Of a stretch of DNA of 64,000 bases, positions 50,118 through 62,700 are shown in pieces. The position numbers and the translations under genes are program-made. The stretch is from Anarhynchus alexandrinus. Lineage: Eukaryota; Chordata; Aves; Charadriiformes; Charadriidae. The first letter of the stretch is position 1. The number at the start of each line of letters is the position of its first letter. Under the pieces are notes generated by a model, which made no database searches, was not told where the DNA came from, and worked only from the letters and a program-made list of their open reading frames with translations. The stretch spans positions 754,643 through 818,642 of the forward strand of contig VUYV01000125.1 in NCBI GenBank assembly GCA_008711295.1, in the 5' to 3' direction.

Positions 50118-53100
50118 CAGTTTATATTTCTTCTCTGTAATAGAAATCCACAGAATAGAATTAGAGGGAAATGCACAGAAATGACCTAAAGCATTTTGCA
50201 CTCAAGGGATGAACCTTAGCTTTTGCTGTATCCAGATGGAGACACCTTGATCATTATAATCAGCACGCTCCATTTGCTGCATTAAAAACAAGATAAATAT
50301 TTAATCACAGTGCAATTAAGTCTGGATCAGTGCCATTAGTTTATAATGAATATATAGTTAGATAGAATCTAATACAGTACTAATTCACTTATAAGCCACA
50401 CTGAACAGATTTATTTTTTTTTAAAGCTGATATTTTGAGAATGTTAGTGAGACGAAGGTGTGTGTAACTGCTAATTATTTTTACTACTTTCATGCATTAA
50501 CTGGAATAACATATAGCAATTAGTTAATGTTATCAATATTCCACATAAACTGTGAATTATGTTCTGCAATGCCAATTCTTTTCAGGTTAAAATAACCAAA
50601 CAAATAGTAAGCTGTACGTATAATGAATATTTGTTGATACAAAATTCATTTGTATCCTAACAGCAAAATAGAATCAACAGTGGCAAATTCCACAAGGAAA
50701 TCATATGAAACATAATGATCTCTAAGAGTTATTGTGGTTTGTTGGATTTTTTTTTTCTTTGTTTTACAAACATTCAAGTATGCTGGGAAAGCAAGAATTT
50801 CTTATTACACTTCAGAAGAGTTGAAGGTTGAGGTCGTTCAAAATATATCAAGTTTGATCTCCGTAGGTTTTAGTTAAACTGAGAGACTCCTTTATTTTCT
50901 CTGAGCCAAGTCATGATGCACCAGTATTATGGGAGTTGGGCCCTAAAATGTTTAGAAGTTTACGTAAATTTTGAACCCAGGATGACTTTTTAAGGACAAA
51001 AAAAAAAAAGTAAGAAAGAGCAAATACTGGACTACAGCATATTCATTCATTACTAAAGATGCTTCATACTTAAGTGGCAGAATGAGCATGTTGATTAGAA
51101 GAAACCGTTTTCGTGATTACAGCCCCTTCTGGCAGAAGGTCAATAGCACATCTGCTGGGAACACTCTCTTCAATGTCCTCAAAACCGTGCACAGCAAAAA
51201 ATGTAGCTGTAGTTTCAAGTAGTGAACAAACGTGCTGTTCTTTGGGCACAGCTACGTCAAAAGTGTCCTTGGAAAAAGGTAAGTTTTTTTCTAAATACAG
51301 GTGAAATCTACAAAATACTGGAGCAGAAGCTTAGTCTTCATCACAAAGGTGGTGCACAGGCTCGAAGTACGTGTACTAGTGAGACCTAACTCCCTACACT
51401 GCATTGCTGGAATGGATATGTCATACTTGTGTGCTTGAACCTACAGATAGGCTGAGACATAAGTGTGTATTTTGGTATGATTGAATCATCCCCAGAACTC
51501 AGGAGATGCAGGATCATTTCTGTCGAGTTATTAAAATGGTCTCTGAGGTATCACGACTCCCACACAAACACACAGCTGGGGGCATTCAAAGCCAGCCTCC
51601 GTGTCAGGTAAGCTTTGCACAATCATATTAAATTAATAGGCAAAGTAGTAAATGTGAGGAAAATCAAAGACCCCCCCAAAGCTTCTGTTATATTCCTGCT
51701 CTTTTTGTGCAATAAAGTTTTCTGTCAGAACATATAGGGACATTCTTGCTGGAACCGAATGATCGTTTGTGTGTCTCTGTGGAGGATGGTCTCTTTCGAA
51801 TAGGATTGTGTTATATTTTCGATTTGTGTCTGCCGAACTTTGAAACCAACAAGGGCCACACCTTTCAAAAATCCATATAATTGAGTTTTTAAAGCGATGA
51901 TGAGGAAATATATTTCTGAAAAAGAGGTGGTCTCTCATTTGTGCATATATAGGTGGTATAAACATAATTTTTAACTGTATGGAGAAAACATACATACTAG
52001 TTTGAAAAGAGTGTCAAATATAAAGATCCAGAGATTAAGCTCATCTCAAATATTTGTAAGATGTCTAATGCAGATTTCTAATTATTCCCACTGCAGGATT
52101 CTTTGGCTTTCTTCTCAGGTTGCTGGAACTGATGAACAGCAGGAGAGGGTGTTGGATTACCGGACACTGAGCCTAATTCAGTGTGATAATCCTTAACTAC
52201 TTCATCATGGGAAGCTTGTGCCATTCTGCTAGCTCCAGCAGCAAGGAGATTAATTCCTCTCTTACCATAAAGATGAAAGAAGTTGTATGTGCCACTGGCT
52301 TCTTTTATACATATGTGTTTCAAAATATAAGAGCTCTTGCTAAGTGAGCTCTGTCACAGCTTATTTTGAAGGATTAGCTTTGGCAGAGGAAGCATCTAAA
52401 TTATTGTGTATTATCAAAACATAGGTAAGGGGGGGGACTGCAAACTACTGCTAAGACTCTGTGAGAGATCTCTGATGAAGATTTCAGCTTACCAGAGGGG
52501 GAAAAAAACGCTATTTGACTGACATTCATGGAAAGCCAAGAGGGACTTAAGAAAAGCTAGTAGTATGAAGGCGAGCAGCTAGGGAGTAGTATTTTTCTTT
52601 TACAATTAGATGTAAAATAATTTAATACCTTCTAGTAGTTTGATGATAACTTCAATATTTGTTTTGATGGGGTTTGGAGCTTACTATGTCATCAGAGTAA
52701 CTTTATCTATTAGTCCTACTTCAGTAAAATAAATGAAGCAAATAGCTTTGTATCTAACAGTATCCTCATCTTGATGTATATCAAGGTCAATATCTAGTGT
52801 TTTTCATTAAAGTTGCATTATTTCTACATGAAGAGATGATGGATATATAGATACCATCAAAAGTATTAACATTTGTAGCACACTTCCTTTAATTATGCTT
52901 TTTTAAAATGTCATTATTTGGCATGTGTCACTCTGTTGGAGTATATTTTTTTTTAATGTTTTTCATATTCCTCATTTAATCTTGTCTTCGTAGAGAAATA
53001 ATGGGTTTTGCTTTTTGATCATCTTCCTATTTTAGCACAGCAGCAAGCACAGTTTTGCATATGGGGAATCAGACTTTGAGGAAGATGTGACTGATGTAGA

Positions 53101-54297
53101 GTTCTTGTTTGACTACATCACCTGTCACTGCCTGGTATTTTTGAATGTCTCTCCCACCAAAGCAGCAGATTTTATATTTGACCAAAAATGCTTACACTGT
53201 TTGGTGGAAGCATAAGAAGTGGCTCATGTGACGATAACTGTCACTGAATTAGAGAGTGGTAAGGGAAAGAGTTGTTGGAGGGAGGGCAGGGGGGTATTTG
53301 TTTGTTTTTTCCTCCTGTTAAGGCTGCTATTTTATCTACTTTCTGATTTCTTGGATTTTGATAAGCTGATGCTACACAACTCCACTGTTAGCCATTTTAC
53401 TTCAAAGTTGGCCTTTGACACATTTTTAAGTCCTAGGTAAAGATTTATCAGAAAAATATCTGGCAAAGCATCTGTAGACTTTTTGACAATGCGCGTGAAC
53501 GCGTTGTACAAAATCTTGCCTGTGTTCCTTGTGTCGCTGACCATCTGCACGACCTACACTTTCAGACAAGCTCTGTGTCTGTCCCTGGTGAAGTTTGCAC
53601 TCCAAACAAACTTGTGTATGGTTCTTGCTGTCTTCAGCCAGGTGAGGAGTGGGAGGGCTGCAGCGCTTCATCAGCAATGCACTGAAAGCATAATATTTTT
53701 CTTTATTTTTCTTAAATTGTAATGTATCCTGGACTCTTAGAGGGGACAATAATTAGTGTCATACCTCACACGTACAGATACAAACCCAAGCAGATGAAAA
53801 GCCTTGACAGAGACTGGACTTAGCCCAGAGTAACTCTACCATCCCCTTCTTAGGAGGGACACTGTATGGGCATCAGGTCCCGAGCATCAGCCCTCTTGCT
53901 CTTCAGATCCTTTCCCATTGCACTGTGTAGCTTGTTCACGTAGATACAGCCAGTCTGTAGTAAAACTAAATAACTGAAATGAGAACAATCAGAATTTTAG
54001 GTAATGTCATACACAAACACATATTTAAATGTGCTTTATAGTTGTCAATGTTTCTAGGGTCTTTTTGTTTCTTTCTTTCTTTTTTTTTTTTTTCCTCAAA
54101 AATAAAAAACCATGCAAATAAAAAAAGCTCAAAATAAGACCAGGTATTTTAAAAATTGCATTTCCTCCAAACTGTCGGGGGAAAAATGTAGAAAGGTATT
54201 TGGACACTTCTTTCTATTAAGTAAAAAAATATTCAATATCCTACAAGACAAAAATAAGTAACAGTTTTCCCAAATAGGCTAATTCACTCGTATACAT
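50118..54297. other. Unique intronic sequence without gene
   Basis: No gene or repeat family recognised. An antisense open frame at 51633-51995 (120 residues) shows no family signature. Confidence 0.65.
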
Positions 54298-56110
54298 TAT
54301 CAAGGGCAACAAGAAAGCCTTCTATAGATGTTTCAGTGACAAAAAGAAGACTAGGGAAAATGTGGGCCCACTCAGGAAGGAAACAGGAGACCTGGTGACC
54401 GGGGACATGGACAAGGCTGAGGTACTCAGTGATATTTTTGATGCAGTCTTCACTGGCAAGTGCTGTAGCCACACCACCCAGCTTGCAGAAGGCAAATGCA
54501 GGGACCGGGAGAATGAGGAACAGACCACTGTAGAACAAGATTAGATTCAAGATCATCTGAGGAACCTGAAAGTGCATAAATCCATGGGACCTGATGAGAC
54601 ACATCCACGGATTTTGAGGCAACTGGCAGATGAAGTTGCCAAGCCACTATGCATCACGTTTGAGAAGTTGTGGCAGTGCAGTAAAGTTCCTGCTGACTGG
54701 AAAAGGGGAAACATAACCCTCATTTTTAAAAAGGTAAAAAAGGAAGACCCGGGGAACTACAGGCCCGTGAGTCTCCCCTTTGTGCCTGGCAAGATCATGG
54801 AGCAGATCTTCCTGGAAACTATGCTAAGACACAAGGAGGTGATTTGTGACAGCCAATGTGGCTTCACTGAGGGCAAATTGTGTCCTACAAATTTGGTGGC
54901 CTTATAGGATGGCATTACAGCATTGCTGGATAAGGGAAGAGCAACTGACATCATCTAAATAGACTTGTGCAAAACATTTGACATTGTCCCACAGGACATC
55001 CTTGTGTTTAAATTGGAGGTACATGGATTTGACAGCTGGACCACAAGGTGGATAAGGAATTGGCTGAATGGTCACACTCAAAGAGCTGCTGTCAACATCT
55101 TGATGTCCAAGTCGAGACCAGTGATAAGTGGTGTTCCTCAGGGGTCGGTACTGTGATCAGTGCTGTTTAACATCTTTCTTGGTGACATGGACAGTGGGAT
55201 CGAGTGCGCCCTTAACAAGTTTGCCAATGATACCAAACTGCGTGGAGTTGTCGACATGCTGGAGGGAAAGGATGCCCTCCAGAGGGACCTTGACAGGCTG
55301 GAGAGGTGGGCCTGTGCGAACCTCATGAAGTTCAACAAGGCCAAGTGCAAGGTTCTGCACATGGGTTGGGGCAATCCCAAGCACGAATACAGGCTGGGTG
55401 GAGAAGGGATTGAGGGCATCCCTGAGGAGAAGGACTCAGGGATGTTGGTGGATTAGAACCTGAACATGAGCTGGCAATGTGCCCTCACAGCCCAGAAGGC
55501 CAACAACATCCTGGGCTGCATCCAGTGAAGTGTGGCCATCAGGTCAAGAGAGGTGATTTTGCCCCTCTACTCGGCTCTCGTGAGACCACGCCTGGAAGAC
55601 TGCATCCAGCTGTGGAGCCCTCAATGTAAGAAGGACATGGACCTGTTGGAGTGGGTCCAGAGGAGGGCCACCAAGGTGATCAGAGGGCTGGAGCACCTCT
55701 GCTGTGAAGACAGGCTGAGAGAGTTGGGGTTGTTCGGCCTGGAGAAGAGAAGGCTCTGGGGAGACCTTATAGCAGCTTTCTGGTATCTGAAGGGCACCTA
55801 CAAGAAGGCTGGAGAGGACTTTTTACAAGGGCATGTAGCGATCGGATGAGGGGTAATGGCATCAGACTGGAAGAAGGTAGATTTAGATTAGATATCAGGA
55901 AGAAAATTTTCACTCTGAGTGTGGTGAGCCACTGGTGCAGGTTGCCTGTGTAAGTTGTGGGTGCCCCATCCCTGGAGGTGTTCAAGGCCAGGTTGGACGG
56001 GGCTCTGAGCAACCTGGTCTGGTGGGAAGTGTCCCTGCCCATGGCAGGGGTTTGGAACTAGATGATCTTTAAGGTCCCTTCCAACATAAACCACTGTACG
56101 ATTCTATGAT
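54298..56110 (+). mobile_element. CR1 LINE, plus strand, about 1.8 kb, 5' truncated
   Basis: The element begins near TCAAGGGCAACAAGAAAGCC, inside the polymerase ORF, and runs to the canonical tail GGTCCCTTCCAAC followed by GATTCTATGAT at 56099-56110. It is in the same orientation as EDIL3 and lies about 3.5 kb before the EGF2 exon. Its 3' UTR resembles that of the copy at 9331-11826, so the two are likely the same or close subfamilies. Confidence 0.93.
54362..55849 (+). pseudogene. CR1 reverse transcriptase remnant with Asn in the catalytic motif
   Basis: Sense open pieces follow the polymerase order. The first (54362-54544) has [20 protein letters not shown]. The next (54572-54907) has [20 protein letters not shown] and [18 protein letters not shown]. 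Then come [16 protein letters not shown] and GVPQGSVL (54965-55156), the palm piece (55160-55456) and a C-terminal piece (55532-55849). A stop replaces the Gly after GVPQGSVL at about 55154-55156, and another stop falls at about 54542. The catalytic FADD reads FAND, with the Asn codon at 55226-55228. It is inactive. Confidence 0.9.
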
Positions 56111-59100
56111 CCCTGACAAAATTTACATTTATTGGTGAAGCAATGCTTTACTGGTTTTCCTGACTTTTCTTGTTATAGACAAACTAACATTTTTTTCCAA
56201 ACACATAATTACTGCTTCAATATTGCATTATGCAGAATTTTATTTTTATGAAGTTTTAGTTGACTGTACTTGTCAAAGAAGAAAACAGATAATGTGGTTC
56301 TGTGTTGAGCCCCTTTGCAAGTCTGCTGGGGATGCATTTGATTCATCCATCTATAAAATCTCAGAGATTTCAGTAAGAGCATCTAAAAAATTTAAAACCT
56401 GCTATGCTTTAAGTTATCTTGCAATATTTTTTCAAAAACAGCATGGGATTTCAATTGAATAACAGAATGATATATTTTGGACTATACTTATTATGTTGAC
56501 TAATACCACTGGAACTGCACAAAGAAGGACTCAAAACAGCAGCAAAGTGAATAGATCTATTACTTTTAGTGCACAATTAATCTTGTTGACATTATTTTAT
56601 ATGAACATGGATAAAAATGCCTGGAAAGCATACCATTGAATTCCACTGCTCATTAATATTGATCAAATGTTGTTGTTCTCTTTGTGTTGGAAGCCACTTA
56701 AAGATTACCTGCAAAAGTATTACAGTGCTATTGATTTAAAAAAACCCAAATCCCTGAAGTCCACTGGTTTTTTGAAAATCAGTTGACAAGTTTGGACTTT
56801 TTTTTTTTTTTTTTGTAAAGAAGGATGTTTTTGAACTTGCTTCTGTAGATCTGAGTAACCGAGAATATTAATCAGATTGTCAGGGAATTAATTATCCAGC
56901 ATTCAATACAATGTTATTTAAAAGACTGTAAATCCCTATGGAAGTTAGTCTGGACCTGTCATCATCTGGTGGCAGTGCCTAGATCTTGCATACCATTTTT
57001 GATACTTAAATGGAATGATAGCAGGATTAGGGCCCAAATCCTTCAAGACACTTAAACCTGCATAACCTGCATCAGGGATCTTGTTAAAAAAAACGAGTCA
57101 TATGCTTGAAGGTTCATGCAATTCAAATATCCTGAAGATGTATGAACCCAGGGTATGTTCCTCTGGAGAATCAGGAGAAACAAGGTATGATGGTATAGGC
57201 TTTTTAAAGTTTCAATCATTCACTCTTTTAGCATGCAGATGAGTCTAACCCATGTCGTTTTTAGGAAATGAATGTCAAGTAGTGAAAATAAGATGATTGT
57301 TGTTTACTAGTTTCAGTGCATTTAATTAGGATGTTTCATTGCTCTCAAAATCATTTTTGAACTACCAGTTTCTATTAAAAAAAAAAGAAAAAAAGAACCC
57401 TAAAGCAAAATTACTCAACGTTTAGATTGAAAATACTGCTATTATATGTCTATGACCAAATAACAACTATAATCAGGAAAAAATAAAGTTCATATTGTTG
57501 GTGTGGGGTTTTTTTTCAGTAGGAATGCATCATAGAAGACTAAGATTAGTTAGAAATACTAGGATGCACAGTATATTTATTACTGTGCACCTCAAATGAC
57601 CTTTTAAGCCTTTGTACTTTGGACTGATCTGAAAAAACACAAAATCTAAAGAAAATCAATGGAAGTACGCTGAACATGTGCTTAACAAGCCATATGGAGA
57701 AAGCAGCAAGCAAAATGAGAAAGTAATCATTAAAAGATTTATTGTTCTTGGAAGATTAGAGATCTGCTTGCAGAGAAATAATTAACATATGAGGCTACTC
57801 GCAGGTACTCCCCTGCATACTGCAGCACTATGATAGAGACTTGAAAAAAAATACACAGCTCATATATATTGGGAGAACAAAAGTGCAAATTATTAAACAT
57901 ATTGCTTCCCAAAATATTACATAGGAGAAATAACATGAACAGAAGCTGTGATACTTAAAATCCATGAGTCTTCCTTGACCTGTTAAAGGAGCGATATATG
58001 TTGACTGGAATTAAGAACGTAGAATACCATTACATTTAAAGTGCAGTGCAGAATATGGCTGGGGAATGACAGAAAAGGCAAGAGCCAGTCTCTTGCTTTT
58101 CATCTTCATGATTTTTGCCTTTGTTTGCTACTAATTGCATTTAGAATAAGCTGCTATATGTTCATGTCTTTTGTTTGTTGGGTTCAGTGTGATATATCCT
58201 ATGTGTAATGATGCGTACAAGTGTAACTTCTGCAGGATTGTGTCCTGGAATAGGCTGATGACATAAGCTGCAATAGAAATGTGTAGATGGATAGTTTCTC
58301 AAATTGCTGTAACCACCCGGGCAGTTATAACTGGGGAATGAGTTCTGACATCCTTGTCATTCTGTTAATTTTTATCTTTTGCAAATTAATATTTTCTTAG
58401 AGAGTGCAGTTCTCACTAATGTGACATTCCGAATTAATGCTGTTGCTGTGAACATCTGTCAAACCTTAGGTTTGTAATTGAAAACATAAACCAATAGGCA
58501 GACCCTCAAAAACATTAAACTTATAGCTCTTTTAAGTTTAAATCATTCAATTCCCAGTGCTGATTGTCAGTAAATTATGTTCTGCAAATAAGTTCTTTTC
58601 TGGCTTTTTTTTTTTTTTTAATGCAATTTTAAGTGGGTGAGTAATTATTACATTGCATTCCAATAAGCAAAGATTAACGCCTTTCTGTGCACATGGCAAA
58701 GGTTGCAAATAACATACTTTATATTGGATTCACAAATCTTTTCACAGACAAACTTGCACATGAGGCTTTTCAATCAGCGATTATCGGTTCTTTAGACTGA
58801 GATTGGAAAAAAAAATAATCAAAATGCTAAAGTGTTTTCTTCTGGTAGGAAGTATGTTACAAGTAGTATTGGTAAGGTTATAAGATGTAAAAGGCTTTTA
58901 ACACGTGCTTCAAAATGAATGAACTTTAGACCTCAGTTCAAAAAATGCTATTATTTAAAGGTATATATAGTCATTATATATAGTCATTGCAAACCTAACA
59001 AATTAGATCTCACTGCTGAAATTTTAGTTATCCTAGCATGTGGTTAGTTGGGGGGAAAAAACAAAAAGAGAATTTATTCAGAAGACCTTTTTGAAACCAG

Positions 59101-59620
59101 CTTGAACTGGATGTGCTAAAAAGTCACTCAATGGAAAGGGAATAGTTGGTTTAGTAGCTGCTGACTGCTGGCCCAGATAGTCACGTACTCAGAAAGTCAC
59201 CCAAAGCCATAGCAAAGATCTCCTCAAACTACGAACTTGACATGTAGTGATTATTCAGGGATATTGTACATGTCAGTCTGTACATGATAGGCACATTTGA
59301 TTAATACATATTTCCTCAGTGGTATAAAAGTTAGAATGCCTGTTATCTTTAATAGGAGAGCAAGATTTAGCTTCTCTGTCTCCTGTCTTCTCTCACATTA
59401 AAAAATAATGTTGTGATTAATGAGTAGTGACATGCTTCATATTTTTTCTTGTTCATAAAAATCTGTGCTGGCAAGTTATCTGAACTAAGTGAAGGGCACA
59501 TTTTAGTGGGTTAGTGGGATACGAAGGTCTACATAAGGGATTTTATTTCTTTAATGAACGCATGTAAATGACTGAAATTATTATGGTTGTTATTAAGTAT
59601 GTATATATATTTCTCCTTTT
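56111..59620. other. Unique intronic sequence before the EGF2 exon
   Basis: AT-rich unique DNA with a T18 run near 56797-56815 and the 13-base tandem duplication. No exon seen before the acceptor tract at about 59608. Confidence 0.65.
58962..58987. repeat. 13-base tandem duplication TATATATAGTCAT x2
   Basis: Two exact adjacent copies lie about 650 bases upstream of the EGF2 exon. Confidence 0.9.
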
Positions 59621-59635
59621 TTTCCCCTCTCTCAG

Positions 59636-59764
59636 GACCCTGCCTTCCTAATCCATGTCATAATGGTGGGATATGTGAAATTAGTGAAGCATACCGAGGC
59701 GACACATTCATAGGATATGTTTGTAAATGTCCAGAGGGATTTAATGGGATTCACTGCCAGCACA
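59636..59764 (+). CDS. EDIL3: EDIL3 exon encoding EGF-like domain 2 with RGD motif
   Basis: This 129-base exon encodes the second EGF domain of EDIL3, a matrix glycoprotein from endothelial and other cells that binds alpha-v integrins and limits leukocyte adhesion. The acceptor is a TC-rich tract ending CTCAG and the donor is GTAAGT at 59765. The exon is phase 1 at both ends, typical of EGF exons. It reads [14 protein letters not shown], then [11 protein letters not shown], then [18 protein letters not shown], with the usual six EGF cysteines. The integrin-binding RGD is encoded at 59695-59703, in the loop between the third and fourth cysteines. Compared with the human protein as I recall it, differences include Leu for Thr after the first Cys, Ile for Thr just before the third Cys, and Glu for Arg near the end. 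The last base (A) begins the Asn codon that should lead into the third EGF domain, whose exon lies beyond this window. No stop or frameshift is present, so the exon looks functional. Confidence 0.98.
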
Positions 59765-62700
59765 GTAAGTTCCACATGGTAACTTTTATTGTATTTATAG
59801 ATAGGAGCCATTTTATTGCTTGCAATGTTGAGGATTAATATCAGATCTGGTTTTCTGAAATATATCAGTCTTTGGCTTTTATATTGTGAAGAAGCTAATA
59901 CTACTACCTTCAGAAAATGACCTTACTTCAAACTTACTGAACACAACAGTGCATAATTTGCTATGCATATTCTAGAATATGGTTAGGAAAAGTAATCACA
60001 TTTAACACGGAATTAATCAAAAAGCATATTTGAGATAGTAGGGACCTCTTCTTATCTTGGAATTGTTTGTGGGTGTGGTTTGATTAATGCTAGACAAAAG
60101 TGGAAAGAATAACTGAAATGAAATTTGTGAATAAATGTCTTTTGTATCTTTCTTTACCTATGCATTTATAAATTATAAAGAAATGTTTTGAATCACAATA
60201 ATTAAATTCAAGGTTAGAAGTTCCAGACTTAAATCAGATGGACATTTAATCCTGTTTAAAATACAGTATCTGGACCTCTTTCTAATCATTATCATTTATC
60301 TGAAGAGTTTTTTCCTGGTTTCAGGGCAGATTGGGAACAGCAGGTCAGTATCCTAGTCTTAAAGTGGGTAGTTACAGAATTGACAGGCAGCCATATGGAA
60401 AAAAAAGAATCTTGACATTTAAATAATATCCCATGGGTGGATTATATAGTAAGGTCTACTCTTCACCAACCAAAAATTTTAAGTAAATAGATATTGCATT
60501 TTTATGCATATATTGAAAATTACAGGTCCATGTTTCCCCAATTAATGTGATCAGAAGTTCTGTGTGACCAAAACCAATTAATAAAAGCTATGCACATTCC
60601 TCTGCAAGTGACTGATCAGATCATGTTCTAACCTATAAACATAATCCACATTATCTGTTTGTCACTTAAATAGAAGCTGGTTTTTTTTCATATGTAAAAG
60701 TCAATTAGAACAACTGCTTGCCTAAGGAGAAACTCATGTGCCAAATTTGTGGTTTATTTCATGCAATAAAGCACAGCATCATTCTTAAAATCTCATGTTA
60801 TTGATGCATTTGGAAGCCAACTGTTACTCAGTTAGAAGGTTAAAAACTTAAACAGTCAAGAATCCACTTCTATTTGCACATAAAGATAAATCCACTCATT
60901 CAAACCAGAATGAATAAGTGCTGAATCCAGTCTACCTTAATTAAGTGCTCCATTTAGATACTTATCTATAATTTGAAGTGTCAGGAACCAATACAGTCCA
61001 GCTCAAATAACTACTTATGTTCATTATGTCCCTTATATACTCAATGGAAAGTGTCTCCAAAGACCTGAATATGGATATTCAATTTCATTAACTTTGGCCC
61101 CACTCTCTCTCTCTCAGTTAATTGTGCAGGTAACATAGGCAGTCCCACTAACTTAATCTAGTTAAACCATGTGTCTACCTCTTCCACTAGGAACATGGAA
61201 ATATTGGATATTATCCACTCCTTTGGTATCTGTTCCATCTAGCCCTGATCCTGGGGATGGCCATCTAGTGGAGCTGACTGCCAGCAAGAGTCATGCTGAC
61301 TTTTTTTTGTTTTAATGGTCATATCATTAGAGCACTCAGTCAAGATGGGGCACTGAGTTCATAGTGTAATCATGATGGCAAAGGATAGTCATTGCCAGCC
61401 TTTAAACCATATAGCCAGGAGTTCAAGAGTCTCAAGACCAGAAGAGCAGGCAAGATTATGTCTAGCTGTAACTCAAGAGTTATACCAGCTTAAAAATTGT
61501 ACCTGGGATAAATTGTGACTGCAGGACCTTGTGGTTCCCAACCCCGTTCCTTGTACTTGCATGCATTTTACATGTGTCTGCCACCTGATAAATGAAGCAA
61601 AAGTCATTGGAGAGTGGAAATATAGGAAGCTGCACCTTTATCCCCATGACTGCTGTAAGTGAGGGTACAAGCAGACCACTTCTGTGTGCCATTGATATCC
61701 AGTCATATGGAGGAGCTCATCTGAAAACGTCTTCATGTGGCCTAACATTCTCAGGCACGCTCCACCATGGGACCAGTCACTTAGTCAACGTGCAGCACAC
61801 AATGCTTCTCCTTCCATTGAATGTGAAAAAGATGACCTTTGTTAAGGATGCAGTGACGTGAATAACACCACAAATTTTCATCAAACAGAATGCATGGTTA
61901 ACATGTGCTGTGTGGAAAATAGCATCTTGTTACCTAGTTCATGAAAAAAAAACATACATTAGTGCATTATGGAGTGTTTCATTGTAGTTGTTTGCTGAGT
62001 CCCCAGTATAATTTTAAAAAACATTCAGGTATCTAACAGTTAGCTAATGATCCTGCTAATCAGCAGAGTGTATTTCTACAAACTTCAGAATAAAGTAGAA
62101 CTCTCACATGGGTGATTCAGATTCACTGTGGGGAGACCAGAATCCAAGAAGGCAGCTAAAGTGATTTGAGATAAAACGAGTTTGTGTGAACAGTTACTCT
62201 TTGGGGGACAATAAAATTTAGTCCTTTTCAGGTAATCTGAATTGAGATGTGATAATAAATCATATACAGTATATAGGTGTTCAGTCTCTAAGGATGTCAG
62301 CTATGAGAAGCATCAGAGGAGGTCTCTGCAATCAGGAAGAAGTGTGGGACTTCCAGTGGTGAACTTAATATAACTCTTTTATATGATATCCCTTTAGCTC
62401 AATTCACAAAGTTCCTTTGATACAAATTCCTCTGCTTCATAAAGTTTAGCAATTCAATTCTGAACTCATTGTAAATCAAGTAAGAAATGTGTCAAAGTAG
62501 TTCCAACGTGAAAAGGTAAATTAAAATGACCTCTTTGTGAGACATGTATCTTCTTCTAAATTGTTAAGGTTTCCAAAAAATCACATTATACTTCTCTTGT
62601 ACAAGGTTTTTTGTCTTGGATTTCTTTCATGTCTAATATTCTGTTGCTAAGTCAATTAAGCTAGGTGATTGATTTTGCAGTCGAGATACATTCCCAAAGC

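Larger units (their letters stand above)
32447..59635 (+). other. EDIL3: EDIL3 intron between microexon and EGF2 exon
   Basis: This complete phase 1 intron of 27189 bases runs from GTACGA at its 5' end to CTCTCTCAG at its 3' end. It carries one CR1 tail, one antisense solo LTR and one 1.8 kb CR1 in sense orientation. No additional exon is expected here from the known gene structure, and none was seen. Confidence 0.9.

Noticed and set aside
51633..51995. 120-residue minus-strand open frame
   Set aside because: No domain, no splice or promoter context, and composition like the surrounding intron. Chance frame.
59587..59838. 83-residue open frame taken as a whole coding unit
   Set aside because: Only 59636-59764 is coding. 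The first 16 residues come from the acceptor tract and the last part reads through the GTAAGT donor into intron.
61105..61117. CT run as a 3' splice site for the EGF3 exon
   Set aside because: The downstream sequence lacks the cysteine pattern of an EGF domain and the expected phase 1 join.
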